Notes: generated by a model from the letters alone, not told the origin. DNA of 10,847 nt from UBA1563 sp041667115 (GCA_041667115.1 JBAYFO010000083.1:1-10847), one strand, 5' to 3'; counted from the first letter of the stretch, positions 1 to 7,981 are shown. A program made the numbers and translations.

Positions 1-123
1 AACGAAAAAAAAGAAATTATTGGTTTAGAAATTTTGGATGCTTCGAAGAGAATTCCTCTGGAGTCTCTTTTTGCATGGGCAATTGATAAAAAACAATTTA
101 TTTCAAAAAGAAAAAGCGCTTAA
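1..123 (+). CDS. C-terminal remnant of a probable DUF2283 protein (5' end outside window)
   Basis: An open frame enters from the left edge and ends at the TAA at 121-123, giving 40 residues. Its first part contains EIIGLEILDASKRI, which resembles the conserved end of the small DUF2283 family, whose members usually finish with a 'G-I-E-I-L-x-A-S-K' strand. The function of that family is unknown to me. Here the motif is followed by about 22 more residues (LESLFAWAIDKKQF and a basic end). The codon pattern looks coding and the frame stops 37 bp before ileS, so it may be cotranscribed with ileS. The family call rests on one short motif. The start and most of the domain cannot be seen. Confidence 0.5.
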   Translation, partial: NEKKEIIGLEILDASKRIPLESLFAWAIDKKQFISKRKSA

Positions 124-160
124 AGATAATTCAACTAACTACTAACAACAAACAAGTATA

Positions 161-3100
161 ATGTTCAAACAATATTCAGATTCTGTAAACTACGCAACGT
201 TAGAAAAAGAAATTCTCCGGTTCTGGCAGGAACATAAAATTTTTGAAAAAAGTATTCATTCGCGCAGCGAAGAAAAAACTTTCACCTTTTACGAAGGACC
301 TCCGACCGTAAACGGGAGACCCGGCATTCATCATGTTATGGCAAGAACTTTAAAAGATTTAGTCTGCCGTTACAAAACTTTGCAAGGGTATCAAGTGCAT
401 AGAAAAGCCGGATGGGATACACACGGGTTGCCTGTTGAAATTGCACTTGAGAAAGAATTAGATTTTTCTCAAAAGTCCGATATTGAAAAGTACGGAGTAG
501 CGGCTTTCAACAAAAAAGCAAAAGATCTGGTCTATGGTCATATCGAAATGAAACAAGGCTGGCAAACGCTTACCGAGCGGATGGGCTACTGGATCAATCT
601 TGATGACGCATACATCACTTGCACGAATGATTACATCGAATCGGTTTGGTGGGCACTTTCGGAATATCATAAAAAAGGATTGATCTATAAAGGATTTAAA
701 ATTGTTCCGCAATGTCCCCATTGCGAAACGCCTCTTTCTTCGCACGAACTAGCGCTTGGTTATGCCGATGTTCACGATCCGAGCGTTTACATCAAATTCA
801 AATTGAAAGATGAAGACGCTGCAATATTAGTTTGGACAACAACGCCGTGGACCTTGATCTCAAACGTTGCACTGGCTGTCGGTAAGGATATCGATTATGT
901 AAAAATTAAAACAGAAAAACACGGAATCTTTTATATTGCCGAAGCACGCTTGCCTGTTATCAAAGAAGAATATGAACTCCTTTCAAAAGTGAAAGGTGTC
1001 GATCTATTAAATAAAGAATACGAACCATTGTTCTCATATATCCCGACGGATAAAAAAGGGTGGTATGTTATTCCGGGAGATTTTGTAAGCACGGAAGACG
1101 GTACCGGGGTGGTGCACATCGCTCCTGCATTTGGAGCCGACGATTATGAAGTCTCTAAGAAATTTGATCTACCATTTCTTCAACCGGTTACTAAAAGCGG
1201 ACGCTTTACAGAAGAGGTTACCGACTTTGCCGGACGATTAGTGAAATCGCTTAAGTTCACTACGCACGAAGAAAAAGGTGTTGATCCCGATGTTGTGAAA
1301 AATTTAAAAGAGCGCGGACTGATATACAAAGCCGGAAATGACCATCTTCACTCGTATCCGCATTGCTGGCGCTGCGACAACCCGTTGATCTATTATGCGC
1401 GCGATAGCTGGTATATTCGCACAACCGAAATTGCAAAACGGATGATCGAACTTAACAAAACCATTAATTGGTGTCCACCCGAAGTTGGTGCCGGAAGATT
1501 CGGTAACTGGCTTGAGGAAAATAAAGATTGGTCCCTTTCGCGGGATCGTTATTGGGGAACCCCACTTCCTCTGTGGCTAAGCGACGACGGCGATATGTTT
1601 GCGATTGGCTCTGTCGCCGAATTGAAAGAAGGATTTGTTGAACGCGATGGAAAGAAAATTCTTGTAAAAGATTTACCAGCGGAAGAAATTGATCTTCATA
1701 AACCTTTTGTTGATGACGTTAAATTTGAACGTAACGGAAAGATCTACAAGCGAACTCCCGAATTAATAGATGTTTGGTTCGATAGCGGTTCTATGCCTTT
1801 TGCTCAATATCATTATCCGTTTGAAAATCAAGAATGGTTTGATAAAAACTTCCCGGCAGATTTTATCTGCGAAGGAATAGATCAAACACGCGGCTGGTTT
1901 TATACATTGCATGCAATTTCTACAATGCTTTTCGATAAAGTTGCGTATAAAAATGTTCTTGTAAATGATTTGATCCTGGACAAGAACGGACAGAAAATGT
2001 CCAAGTCGAAAGGAAACACAGTCGATCCATTTATTCTTTTTGATAAGTATGGTGCAGATGCAACGCGCTGGTATTTAACGGTAAACAATCCGCCGTGGCG
2101 CCCTACATTATTTAGCGAAGATGATTTAGCCGAGACGCAGAGAAAGTTTTTCGGAACGTTATTAAACACTTATTCGTTCTTTGCGCTCTATGCAAATATT
2201 GATAAGTTCAATTTTAGTGAAGCGTTCATTCCTTATGAAGAACGTCCGGAAATTGACCGCTGGATCATATCAAAATTAAATTCAGTGGTAAAAGAATACC
2301 AGCAGTTTATGGATGCGTATGATGTTACAAAAGCTGCACGGCTTATTTATTCATTTACGATCGACCATCTTTCAAACTGGTACGTAAGAAGAAATAGAAG
2401 ACGTTTTTGGAAATCGGAAAACAATCAAAATAAAATTGCCGCATACCAAACGCTGTATGAAAGTTTAAAAATTATCGCTAAACTTCTCTCGCCGTTTGCT
2501 CCTTTCTTTGCGGAAGAGTTGTATCAGAATCTTAACGGAAACACTAAAGAAGAACCGTTTGAATCGGTACATTTAACAAACTTTCCGGAAGTTAAAGTTG
2601 CCGATAAAGCCCTTGAAGAAAAAATGGAACTTGCTCAAAAAGTCGTTTATTTAACGCGTGCCATGCGTGCAAAATTAAATTTGAAAGTCCGGCAGCCGCT
2701 GCAAAAAATTATGGTTGCTGTTGATGCCTCAAAACGTGGTTCGTTGAACCAGATGCGAGATGTTATTCTTGAAGAAGTAAATGTGAAAGAATTGATCGTA
2801 TTAAAAGATGATGCGGATATTGTTACGAAATCTGCAAAACCGAATTTCAAGACACTCGGACCTAAATTCGGCAAAAAAGTCAATCCGGTTGCAAATGCGA
2901 TTCGAGAATTTAATAAAGATTTAATAGGAAAGCTTGAAAAAGGAGAATCCGTTTTTGTAACTTTAGGAGAAGAAACTTTTGAAGTTCAGAAAATGGATGT
3001 GGAAATAGTAAGTTCTGAGATTACCGGCTGGGCTGTTGAAAGCGATGAAGGGGTAACCGTTGCACTCGATACGTTGTTGAATGACGATTTGATCCAGGAA

Positions 3101-3355
3101 GGATTTGCGCGTGAGTTTGTTAACCGTATTCAAAACATGCGCAAAGATGCCGGATTTGAAGTTACCGACCGGATACTTATTAGTGTGGAAGCTATTGATG
3201 AGTTCGTTAATGCAATCAAAACATTTAAACAGTACATTTCAAACGAAACGTTAGCAAATGAAATCACATTTGAAATTGGTGAGGAAGGATTCTCTCAAAG
3301 TTGGGAGATCGGCGCTCATTCGGTTTCAATCACTATTCAAAAGGTTTTAGAATAA
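161..3355 (+). CDS. ileS: Isoleucyl-tRNA synthetase, type 2 (IleRS2-like), with GIHH signature
   Basis: Cytoplasmic class I enzyme that attaches isoleucine to tRNA-Ile using ATP. The 1064-residue length fits the family. The N-terminus is typical (YATLEKEILRFWQEHKIFEKS). The class I signature is G55-I56-H57-H58 instead of the usual H-x-G-H, and KMSKS lies at 612-616. The CP1 editing domain shows WTTTPWTLISN and GTGVVHIAPAFGADDY, with D327-D328 at the usual aspartate position of the hydrolytic site. The anticodon-binding part has NWYVRRNRRRFW. I see no C-terminal CxxC zinc finger of the IleRS1 kind, and the general look is that of type 2 enzymes, which as a class tolerate mupirocin. The ATG at 161 has no Shine-Dalgarno, and the N-terminus matches the family from the first residues. 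It is followed 17 bp later by the TraR/DksA gene. Confidence 0.97.
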   Translation: MFKQYSDSVNYATLEKEILRFWQEHKIFEKSIHSRSEEKTFTFYEGPPTVNGRPGIHHVMARTLKDLVCRYKTLQGYQVHRKAGWDTHGLPVEIALEKELDFSQKSDIEKYGVAAFNKKAKDLVYGHIEMKQGWQTLTERMGYWINLDDAYITCTNDYIESVWWALSEYHKKGLIYKGFKIVPQCPHCETPLSSHELALGYADVHDPSVYIKFKLKDEDAAILVWTTTPWTLISNVALAVGKDIDYVKIKTEKHGIFYIAEARLPVIKEEYELLSKVKGVDLLNKEYEPLFSYIPTDKKGWYVIPGDFVSTEDGTGVVHIAPAFGADDYEVSKKFDLPFLQPVTKSGRFTEEVTDFAGRLVKSLKFTTHEEKGVDPDVVKNLKERGLIYKAGNDHLHSYPHCWRCDNPLIYYARDSWYIRTTEIAKRMIELNKTINWCPPEVGAGRFGNWLEENKDWSLSRDRYWGTPLPLWLSDDGDMFAIGSVAELKEGFVERDGKKILVKDLPAEEIDLHKPFVDDVKFERNGKIYKRTPELIDVWFDSGSMPFAQYHYPFENQEWFDKNFPADFICEGIDQTRGWFYTLHAISTMLFDKVAYKNVLVNDLILDKNGQKMSKSKGNTVDPFILFDKYGADATRWYLTVNNPPWRPTLFSEDDLAETQRKFFGTLLNTYSFFALYANIDKFNFSEAFIPYEERPEIDRWIISKLNSVVKEYQQFMDAYDVTKAARLIYSFTIDHLSNWYVRRNRRRFWKSENNQNKIAAYQTLYESLKIIAKLLSPFAPFFAEELYQNLNGNTKEEPFESVHLTNFPEVKVADKALEEKMELAQKVVYLTRAMRAKLNLKVRQPLQKIMVAVDASKRGSLNQMRDVILEEVNVKELIVLKDDADIVTKSAKPNFKTLGPKFGKKVNPVANAIREFNKDLIGKLEKGESVFVTLGEETFEVQKMDVEIVSSEITGWAVESDEGVTVALDTLLNDDLIQEGFAREFVNRIQNMRKDAGFEVTDRILISVEAIDEFVNAIKTFKQYISNETLANEITFEIGEEGFSQSWEIGAHSVSITIQKVLE

Positions 3356-3357
3356 AC

Positions 3358-3363
3358 GAGAGG
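3358..3363 (+). promoter_or_regulatory. Ribosome binding site deciding the start of the TraR/DksA gene
   Basis: GAGAGG sits directly after the ileS stop codon and 9 bases before the ATG at 3373. An upstream in-frame TTG at 3301 would give 24 extra residues inside ileS but has no such site. A nearer ATG at 3368 is out of frame. The site therefore supports 3373 as the start. Confidence 0.7.
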
Positions 3364-3372
3364 AATAATGCA

Positions 3373-4122
3373 ATGGTAAAAAAATCTACAACATCAAAAG
3401 CTGCCGCTAAAAAAGCTCCGGTAAAAAAGCAAACAGGAACTAAACCTCCGGTAAAAAAAGCCGCTGCAAAAAAAGCAGTTCCGAAAAAGGCTTTAGTAGT
3501 TGCCCCCAAAAAAACTACGGCAAAAAAGGTAAGCGCAGTGAAACCTAAAAAAATAGAAAAAAAAGTTAGCGTAAAACTTTCAAAACCAAAGAAAACGGAA
3601 AAAATAGTAGTGAAGAAAAAAGTTGAAAAGATTCAACCGGTAAAGACCCAGAAAAAAGTTCATGAAATAATTGAAGAGAAAAAACCGGTACACAAAGTAG
3701 TTAAAGGATACAACAAAAAAGATTTAGAACATTTTAGAAAAGTTATTCTCGATAAACAAAAAGAAATCCGTGAACAGCTTCAGAATCTTCAAGAGCAGAT
3801 GAAAGATCCGACAACCGGTGAATACATCAACGAAAATTCTCCGTACTCACTTCATATGGCAGAGCAGGGAACCGATGCGATGGAACGCGAAAAAACTTTT
3901 TTGTATTATCAACGTGAAAATAAATTCTTAAGTTATCTTGATGACGCTCTTAAAAGAGTTGATGCAGGGACTTACGGCTTGTGTCTGGAATGCATTGAAG
4001 AACCAAAGCATTTATGCCCGACTTGTCCGCTTATTCCGAAGGCAAGACTCGAGGCGGTTCCACATAGCCAACAGTGTGTTCAAATTAAAATGCTTCAAGA
4101 AAAGAAAATAAAAAATCAGTAG
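3373..4122 (+). CDS. TraR/DksA-family zinc-finger protein with histone-like Lys/Ala-rich N-terminal tail
   Basis: The 249 residues fall into three parts. Residues 1 to about 112 form a low-complexity, very basic tail made of KKAPVKK, AAAKKA and VPKKA units, like histone H1 or chlamydial Hc1 tails. From Y113 a helical coiled-coil segment follows (KKDLEHFRKVILDKQKE), then the TraR/DksA signature HMAEQGTDAMEREK and DAGTYGLC. The zinc finger starts with C204-LE-C207, has an extra C215-PT-C218, then PKARLEAVPH and a lone C235; the usual last cysteine is I238. DksA-type proteins bind RNA polymerase through the secondary channel and modify initiation, often with ppGpp. Whether this one does so is inference, and the tail suggests additional DNA or nucleic-acid binding. 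It lies between ileS and lspA, an order known from Chlorobi/Bacteroidetes. Confidence 0.85.
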   Translation: MVKKSTTSKAAAKKAPVKKQTGTKPPVKKAAAKKAVPKKALVVAPKKTTAKKVSAVKPKKIEKKVSVKLSKPKKTEKIVVKKKVEKIQPVKTQKKVHEIIEEKKPVHKVVKGYNKKDLEHFRKVILDKQKEIREQLQNLQEQMKDPTTGEYINENSPYSLHMAEQGTDAMEREKTFLYYQRENKFLSYLDDALKRVDAGTYGLCLECIEEPKHLCPTCPLIPKARLEAVPHSQQCVQIKMLQEKKIKNQ

Positions 4123-4125
4123 TAG

Positions 4126-4133
4126 TATATTTG
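4126..4133 (+). promoter_or_regulatory. Candidate Bacteroidota-type -7 box before lspA
   Basis: TATATTTG fits the Bacteroidota promoter element TAnnTTTG exactly and lies just after the TAG of the TraR/DksA gene, 29 bases before the lspA start. No good TTG/TTTG upstream box is visible at about 19-21 bases further back, so the site is only half of a promoter. It could give lspA-rluD their own transcript besides read-through from ileS. Confidence 0.4.
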
Positions 4134-4149
4134 TAATTTTTAAGTGAAC

Positions 4150-4154
4150 AAAGG
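4150..4154 (+). promoter_or_regulatory. Ribosome binding site for the GTG start of lspA
   Basis: AAAGG lies 8 bases before the GTG at 4163. It supports this start over the later ATG at 4190, which would cut into the first membrane helix. Confidence 0.5.
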
Positions 4155-4162
4155 TTGAGCGA

Positions 4163-4855
4163 GTGAAAGTTCTTTATGTTACGTTTGTTATGGTTTTCGT
4201 TGATCAGATAACAAAATTTTGGGTTAAAGGTTTTTCCATTCCGTTTTTGCATCTTCATCACGAAGGGATGTATTACGGACAAAGCATTCCTGTTATCGGT
4301 GATTTTTTTCAATTAACCTTTGTTGAAAACCCGGGAATGGCATTCGGAGTGGATGTTACCGATCATGCAAAACTTTGGCTTTCACTTTTTTCAATTCTTG
4401 CAAGCATCGGTTTATTTCTCTATCTCTATTCGGTACGGAAACAAAGTTTCAGTTTACGGATTGCCCTGTCGATGATCCTTGCCGGAGCGTTGGGCAATCT
4501 TATCGACCGAGTCTTTTACGGAGTGTTCTACCAATACTCTTCAATTTTTTATGGAAAAGTTGTTGATTTTTTTGATTTCGATTTTTTTGATTTTCAAATC
4601 TTTGGAAGAACATACGACCGCTGGCCCATTTTTAACGTAGCCGATATGTGTGTCTCTATCGGCGTGTTGATTCTCCTTTTCTTTTACAAACAACACCAGC
4701 AGGAACATAAAGAAATCGCTTCGACCGATTCGAATATTGAAGTGTCCGGAGAGCTTCTTCAAGGAGAAGAAAGCCCTGATCCCATTGAGAATACTCTCGA
4801 AAACAAAGAAATAAATCATGACGAATCTGGTAACAGAGAAGAAATTCAGCATTGA
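4163..4855 (+). CDS. lspA: Lipoprotein signal peptidase (signal peptidase II)
   Basis: Inner-membrane aspartyl protease that cuts the signal peptide from diacylglyceryl-modified prolipoproteins, the second step of bacterial lipoprotein maturation. Four hydrophobic segments are visible at about residues 3-15, 70-93, 98-114 and 155-177. Family motifs are DQITK near the N-terminus, N56-P-G-M-A-F, and the two catalytic aspartates D115 (GNLIDR) and D161 (FNVADM). The GTG start places the first helix exactly as in homologues. At 230 residues it is longer than the usual 160-200. One extra part is an aromatic, acidic stretch between the last two helices (VVDFFDFDFFDF). The other is a hydrophilic, Glu-rich tail after about residue 180 with no obvious function. 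The last 38 bp also encode the start of the downstream rluD-type gene. Confidence 0.95.
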   Translation: MKVLYVTFVMVFVDQITKFWVKGFSIPFLHLHHEGMYYGQSIPVIGDFFQLTFVENPGMAFGVDVTDHAKLWLSLFSILASIGLFLYLYSVRKQSFSLRIALSMILAGALGNLIDRVFYGVFYQYSSIFYGKVVDFFDFDFFDFQIFGRTYDRWPIFNVADMCVSIGVLILLFFYKQHQQEHKEIASTDSNIEVSGELLQGEESPDPIENTLENKEINHDESGNREEIQH

Positions 4856-5801
4856 GGTTACTGCCGGAAAACAAAAAGAACGAATCGATCTTTTTTTAAC
4901 CAATGTACTTGAACATGCAACACGGACAAGAATTCAAAAACTGATTGACGCTCAGCTTGTTCTAGTAAACGGCAAACCGACTAAAGCAAATTATAAAGTC
5001 GTTCCGGCTGATCAGATAGAAGTAACCATTCCAATTTCACCAAGACCTGAAAAAGCCGAGCCTGAAGATATTCCTTTAAATATTATTTATGAGGATGACT
5101 ATTTCCTCATTGTAAATAAAGCTGCGGGAATGGTGGCTCATCCGGCGTTTTCAAATTATACGGGAACACTTGTAAACGCACTGCTTCATCATACAAAAAC
5201 ATTAAGCGATGTCAACGAGCCTATCCGGCCTGGAATTGTTCACCGCATCGATAAAAACACGAGTGGACTTTTAGTTGTAGCCAAAGATGATATAACCCAC
5301 GCCAAACTTGCAAAGCAATTCGCCAAACATTCAATTGAAAGAGAATATTGGGCGATAGCCTGGGGAATTTTTAAGGAAAAGGAAGGCGAGATCAATCATA
5401 ATATTGCAAGAAGTAAAAGCGACAGGAAAAAATTTACCATCAGCAAAGATGAAGGAAAAACCGCGGTTACGCTCTATGAAGTGATTGAAGATTTTGAATT
5501 TACTTCTTTGTTAAAAATTCATTTGAAGACCGGAAGGACGCACCAAATTAGAGTGCATCTCTCCGGCACCGGACACCCGATCTTTGGTGATGAAACCTAC
5601 GGCGGCAGAAAATTAACCTTTAGTGCACAACTTCCAAAGTTGAGAAGCAGAATGGAAAATCTTCTTGAAATTATGCCGCGTCAGGCGCTGCACGCGAAAA
5701 AGCTTGGCTTTATTCATCCCGCTACAAATGAATTTATTAGTTTCGATTCCGAACTCCCCGATGATTTCCAAAATCTTTTGCTGAAATTGCGAAAGAATTA
5801 A
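4818..5801 (+). CDS. rluD: RluA-family 23S rRNA pseudouridine synthase, RluD type
   Basis: Converts uridines to pseudouridine in large-subunit rRNA. RluD of E. coli acts on helix 69, but the exact target here is inferred from architecture. An N-terminal S4 RNA-binding domain spans about residues 17-70 (RIDLFLTNVL, TRTRIQKLIDAQLVLVNGK). The catalytic motif HRIDKNTSGLLVVAK follows, with the nucleophile D145. The conserved G239-R-T-H-Q-I-R leads into VHLSGTGHPIFGDETYGG. The length of 327 equals E. coli RluD (326). The ATG at 4818 is the only possible start: a stop codon (4812-4814) lies two codons upstream in frame, and no further start codon follows before the S4 domain. The gene therefore truly overlaps lspA by 38 bp, and translational coupling is likely since no Shine-Dalgarno is visible. 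Confidence 0.93.
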   Translation: MTNLVTEKKFSIEVTAGKQKERIDLFLTNVLEHATRTRIQKLIDAQLVLVNGKPTKANYKVVPADQIEVTIPISPRPEKAEPEDIPLNIIYEDDYFLIVNKAAGMVAHPAFSNYTGTLVNALLHHTKTLSDVNEPIRPGIVHRIDKNTSGLLVVAKDDITHAKLAKQFAKHSIEREYWAIAWGIFKEKEGEINHNIARSKSDRKKFTISKDEGKTAVTLYEVIEDFEFTSLLKIHLKTGRTHQIRVHLSGTGHPIFGDETYGGRKLTFSAQLPKLRSRMENLLEIMPRQALHAKKLGFIHPATNEFISFDSELPDDFQNLLLKLRKN

Positions 5802-5850
5802 TTCTTATATTTTCAACACAAAAGATTAAAAATTTTTAGAAAAAACCTTT

Positions 5851-7257
5851 ATGCTGAAACTTTACAACACCTTAACAAAAAAGAAAGAAGAGTTCATCCC
5901 GCTTAAACAAAACGAAGTGAAGATGTATGTTTGCGGACCCACGGTGTACGATTTTTTTCACATTGGCAACGCACGCTCTTTTATTATGGCCGATGTCATC
6001 CGCCGCTACCTTGAATATAAAGGTTTCAACGTAACTTATATAATGAATATTACCGATATTGACGATAAGATTATTAAGAAAGCGATTGAAGGGAAAAAGG
6101 AATACTCCATTGTTGCTGAAACTTATGCTAATGCCTTTCTTGAAGATCTAAAAAAATTGAACATAAAACCGGCGACTATTTATCCGAAAGCAACCGCGCA
6201 CATTGACGAAATTATTTCGATGATAAAATCATTGGTAGAAAAAGATTTTGCCTACAATGTTGATGGAAATGTATTTTATAATGTTTCCAAATTTTCAAGC
6301 TACGGAAAGCTAAGCGGAAAAAATGTTGATGACCTGGAAAGCGGTGCGAGAGTTGAAATAAACGATGAGAAACAAAATCCGCTCGATTTTTCTCTCTGGA
6401 AAAAAGCCAAAGAAGGTGAACCTGCATGGGAAAGTCCTTGGGGCAAAGGACGCCCCGGCTGGCACATAGAGTGCTCTGCAATGAGTTGCAAGCATCTCGG
6501 CGAAACGTTTGATATTCATGCCGGCGGAAGTGATTTGATTTTTCCGCATCACGAAAATGAAATTGCGCAAAGCGAAGCTTCAACCGGGAAACATTTTGTT
6601 AATTACTGGTTGCATTTTGGATTTTTAAATATTGATAATGAAAAAATGTCTAAATCACTCGGTAATTTTTTTACGGCACGAGATGTGGTAAAAAGTTATC
6701 CGGCAGAAGTGATCCGCTTGTTTTTCGTACAGACGCACTACTCCGGACCACTTAATTACAGCGTGGAACTGCTGGACGCTTCAAAAAAAGGTTTGGAAAA
6801 GATCGAGAATTTTCTTTTCACTCTGAAAGAAAAACAAAAATCGGCTGTTGATCATGCGAAGAAAATTTCTTTTTCATGTAAAAAATTCTACAACGATTTT
6901 GAAGAAGCGATGGATGATGATTTTAATTCAGCCAAAGCGCTTGCTGTTATTTTTGATTTTATTAAGGAAGTGAACCGGCTCTTTGTTGAATACCCGCAAC
7001 TTGATAAACCGTTATTAGAAAAAGTTACTCGTTTTATTCAGAGAACGGCAGTTGATGTTTTTGCCATAGCAAGTTTTGAGCAGAAAGATGAAACTGCTTC
7101 ACTTGAAAATGAATTGATCGAGATACTTATTCAACTTCGCATTACTGCAAAAGCGGAAAAGAACTTTGCGCTTGCGGATAAAATTCGAGATGATTTGAAG
7201 TCTCTTGGAATTCAATTGCTCGATTCAAAAGAAAAAACGGTTTATAAAAAATCATAA
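5851..7257 (+). CDS. cysS: Cysteinyl-tRNA synthetase
   Basis: Class I aminoacyl-tRNA synthetase that charges tRNA-Cys in the cytoplasm. Its 468 residues are close to the 461 of E. coli CysRS. The HIGH motif is H37-I-G-N and KMSKS is at 265-269. The zinc that selects cysteine should be held by C28 (MYVCGPT), C208 (ECSAMS), H233 and E237 (PHHENEIAQSEA), and all four are present. The C-terminal DALR-like helical region and the family ending (ADKIRDDLKSLGIQL) are complete. The ATG at 5851 has no Shine-Dalgarno but gives the standard N-terminus. It lies 49 bp after the rluD-type gene and 2 bp before the YgjP-type gene, so it probably shares a transcript with the latter. Confidence 0.97.
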   Translation: MLKLYNTLTKKKEEFIPLKQNEVKMYVCGPTVYDFFHIGNARSFIMADVIRRYLEYKGFNVTYIMNITDIDDKIIKKAIEGKKEYSIVAETYANAFLEDLKKLNIKPATIYPKATAHIDEIISMIKSLVEKDFAYNVDGNVFYNVSKFSSYGKLSGKNVDDLESGARVEINDEKQNPLDFSLWKKAKEGEPAWESPWGKGRPGWHIECSAMSCKHLGETFDIHAGGSDLIFPHHENEIAQSEASTGKHFVNYWLHFGFLNIDNEKMSKSLGNFFTARDVVKSYPAEVIRLFFVQTHYSGPLNYSVELLDASKKGLEKIENFLFTLKEKQKSAVDHAKKISFSCKKFYNDFEEAMDDDFNSAKALAVIFDFIKEVNRLFVEYPQLDKPLLEKVTRFIQRTAVDVFAIASFEQKDETASLENELIEILIQLRITAKAEKNFALADKIRDDLKSLGIQLLDSKEKTVYKKS

Positions 7258-7259
7258 CG

Positions 7260-7940
7260 ATGGCAGATGAATTCTTTTCAAAGACCATTGAGGTAAATTC
7301 AAAAGAACTTACTTACCGCTACCGTTTTAGCAAAAAAGCAAAATACTTGCAACTGCGGATAAGTCAGCAGCAACTTGAGTTGATAATCCCTCACCGAATT
7401 TCATTTGCCGAAGGAGAAAGATTTTTATCGGGAAAACTCGACTGGGTGGGGAAGCATGCTCACCTCTTCCATTCTGCAAGGAAACATTATCTCTTTGGAA
7501 AAGAAATATCTCTTCGTATTCAACAAGATTTGTTTTTGGAGAAGTACAGAGTGAGCTTTCAAAATGATGTTCTGATTTTTAATGTACCTCAAAAAAATAT
7601 TTATTCTGCAGAAGAACTGTATGAAAAATATTTACGACATGTTGCAAAAAAGTATTTACCGGAAAGAGCCGGTGAACTATCCATAAAACATGGTTTCCTG
7701 GTAAATCGGTTTTCCGTTCGCGGACAACAAACTCGCTGGGGAAGCTGCTCGCGTCGTGGGAACATTTCGTTGAATTATAATCTTCTCAAATTCAGAAAAG
7801 AAGTAATAGATTACGTAATTGTTCACGAGTTGTGCCATTTAAGACAGCTAAATCATTCAAAAAAATTCTGGAATGAAGTAGCTCAAATACTCTCGCACTA
7901 TAAAAGTTTAAAAAGGGAACTTAAAAAGCTTTCACTTTAA
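7260..7940 (+). CDS. YgjP-type (DUF45) zinc metallopeptidase
   Basis: The 226 residues show the YgjP/DUF45 pattern: an N-terminal beta-rich part (residues 1-110, with RYRFSKKAKYLQLRIS), then TRWGSCS (W160-G-S-C163) and the active-site helix H189-E-L-C-H193 with the third ligand H199 (LNHSKKFW). The family is related to SprT/WLM zinc proteases. E. coli YgjP's true substrate is not known to me, so no function beyond probable protease is claimed. No signal peptide or membrane helix is seen, so it is likely cytoplasmic. The ATG lies 2 bp after the cysS stop, which indicates cotranscription and probably coupled translation. The pairing with cysS may be accidental. Some YgjP-like genes accompany restriction systems, but none is visible here. 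Confidence 0.9.
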   Translation: MADEFFSKTIEVNSKELTYRYRFSKKAKYLQLRISQQQLELIIPHRISFAEGERFLSGKLDWVGKHAHLFHSARKHYLFGKEISLRIQQDLFLEKYRVSFQNDVLIFNVPQKNIYSAEELYEKYLRHVAKKYLPERAGELSIKHGFLVNRFSVRGQQTRWGSCSRRGNISLNYNLLKFRKEVIDYVIVHELCHLRQLNHSKKFWNEVAQILSHYKSLKRELKKLSL

Positions 7941-7949
7941 GTTAATTGG

Positions 7950-7981
7950 TTTGCTTCCCCGACGAATTATCTGTATATTTG
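7950..7981 (+). promoter_or_regulatory. Bacteroidota-type promoter of the initiator tRNA gene
   Basis: TTTG at 7950-7953 and TATATTTG at 7974-7981 are separated by 20 bases, a good fit to the Bacteroidota sigma-A pattern TTTG-N19/20-TAnnTTTG. The tRNA begins 30 bases after the second box, so a short leader would be removed by RNase P. This is the best promoter match in the window. Confidence 0.65.

Noticed and set aside
3301..3372. Longer start (TTG at 3301) for the TraR/DksA protein
   Set aside because: It would overlap the ileS end by 55 bp and has no ribosome binding site, while ATG 3373 has GAGAGG at 9 bases.
5787..5813. Possible promoter before cysS (TTG and TATATTTT)
   Set aside because: Spacing is only 16 bases and the last base of the -7 box does not fit; too weak to list as a feature.
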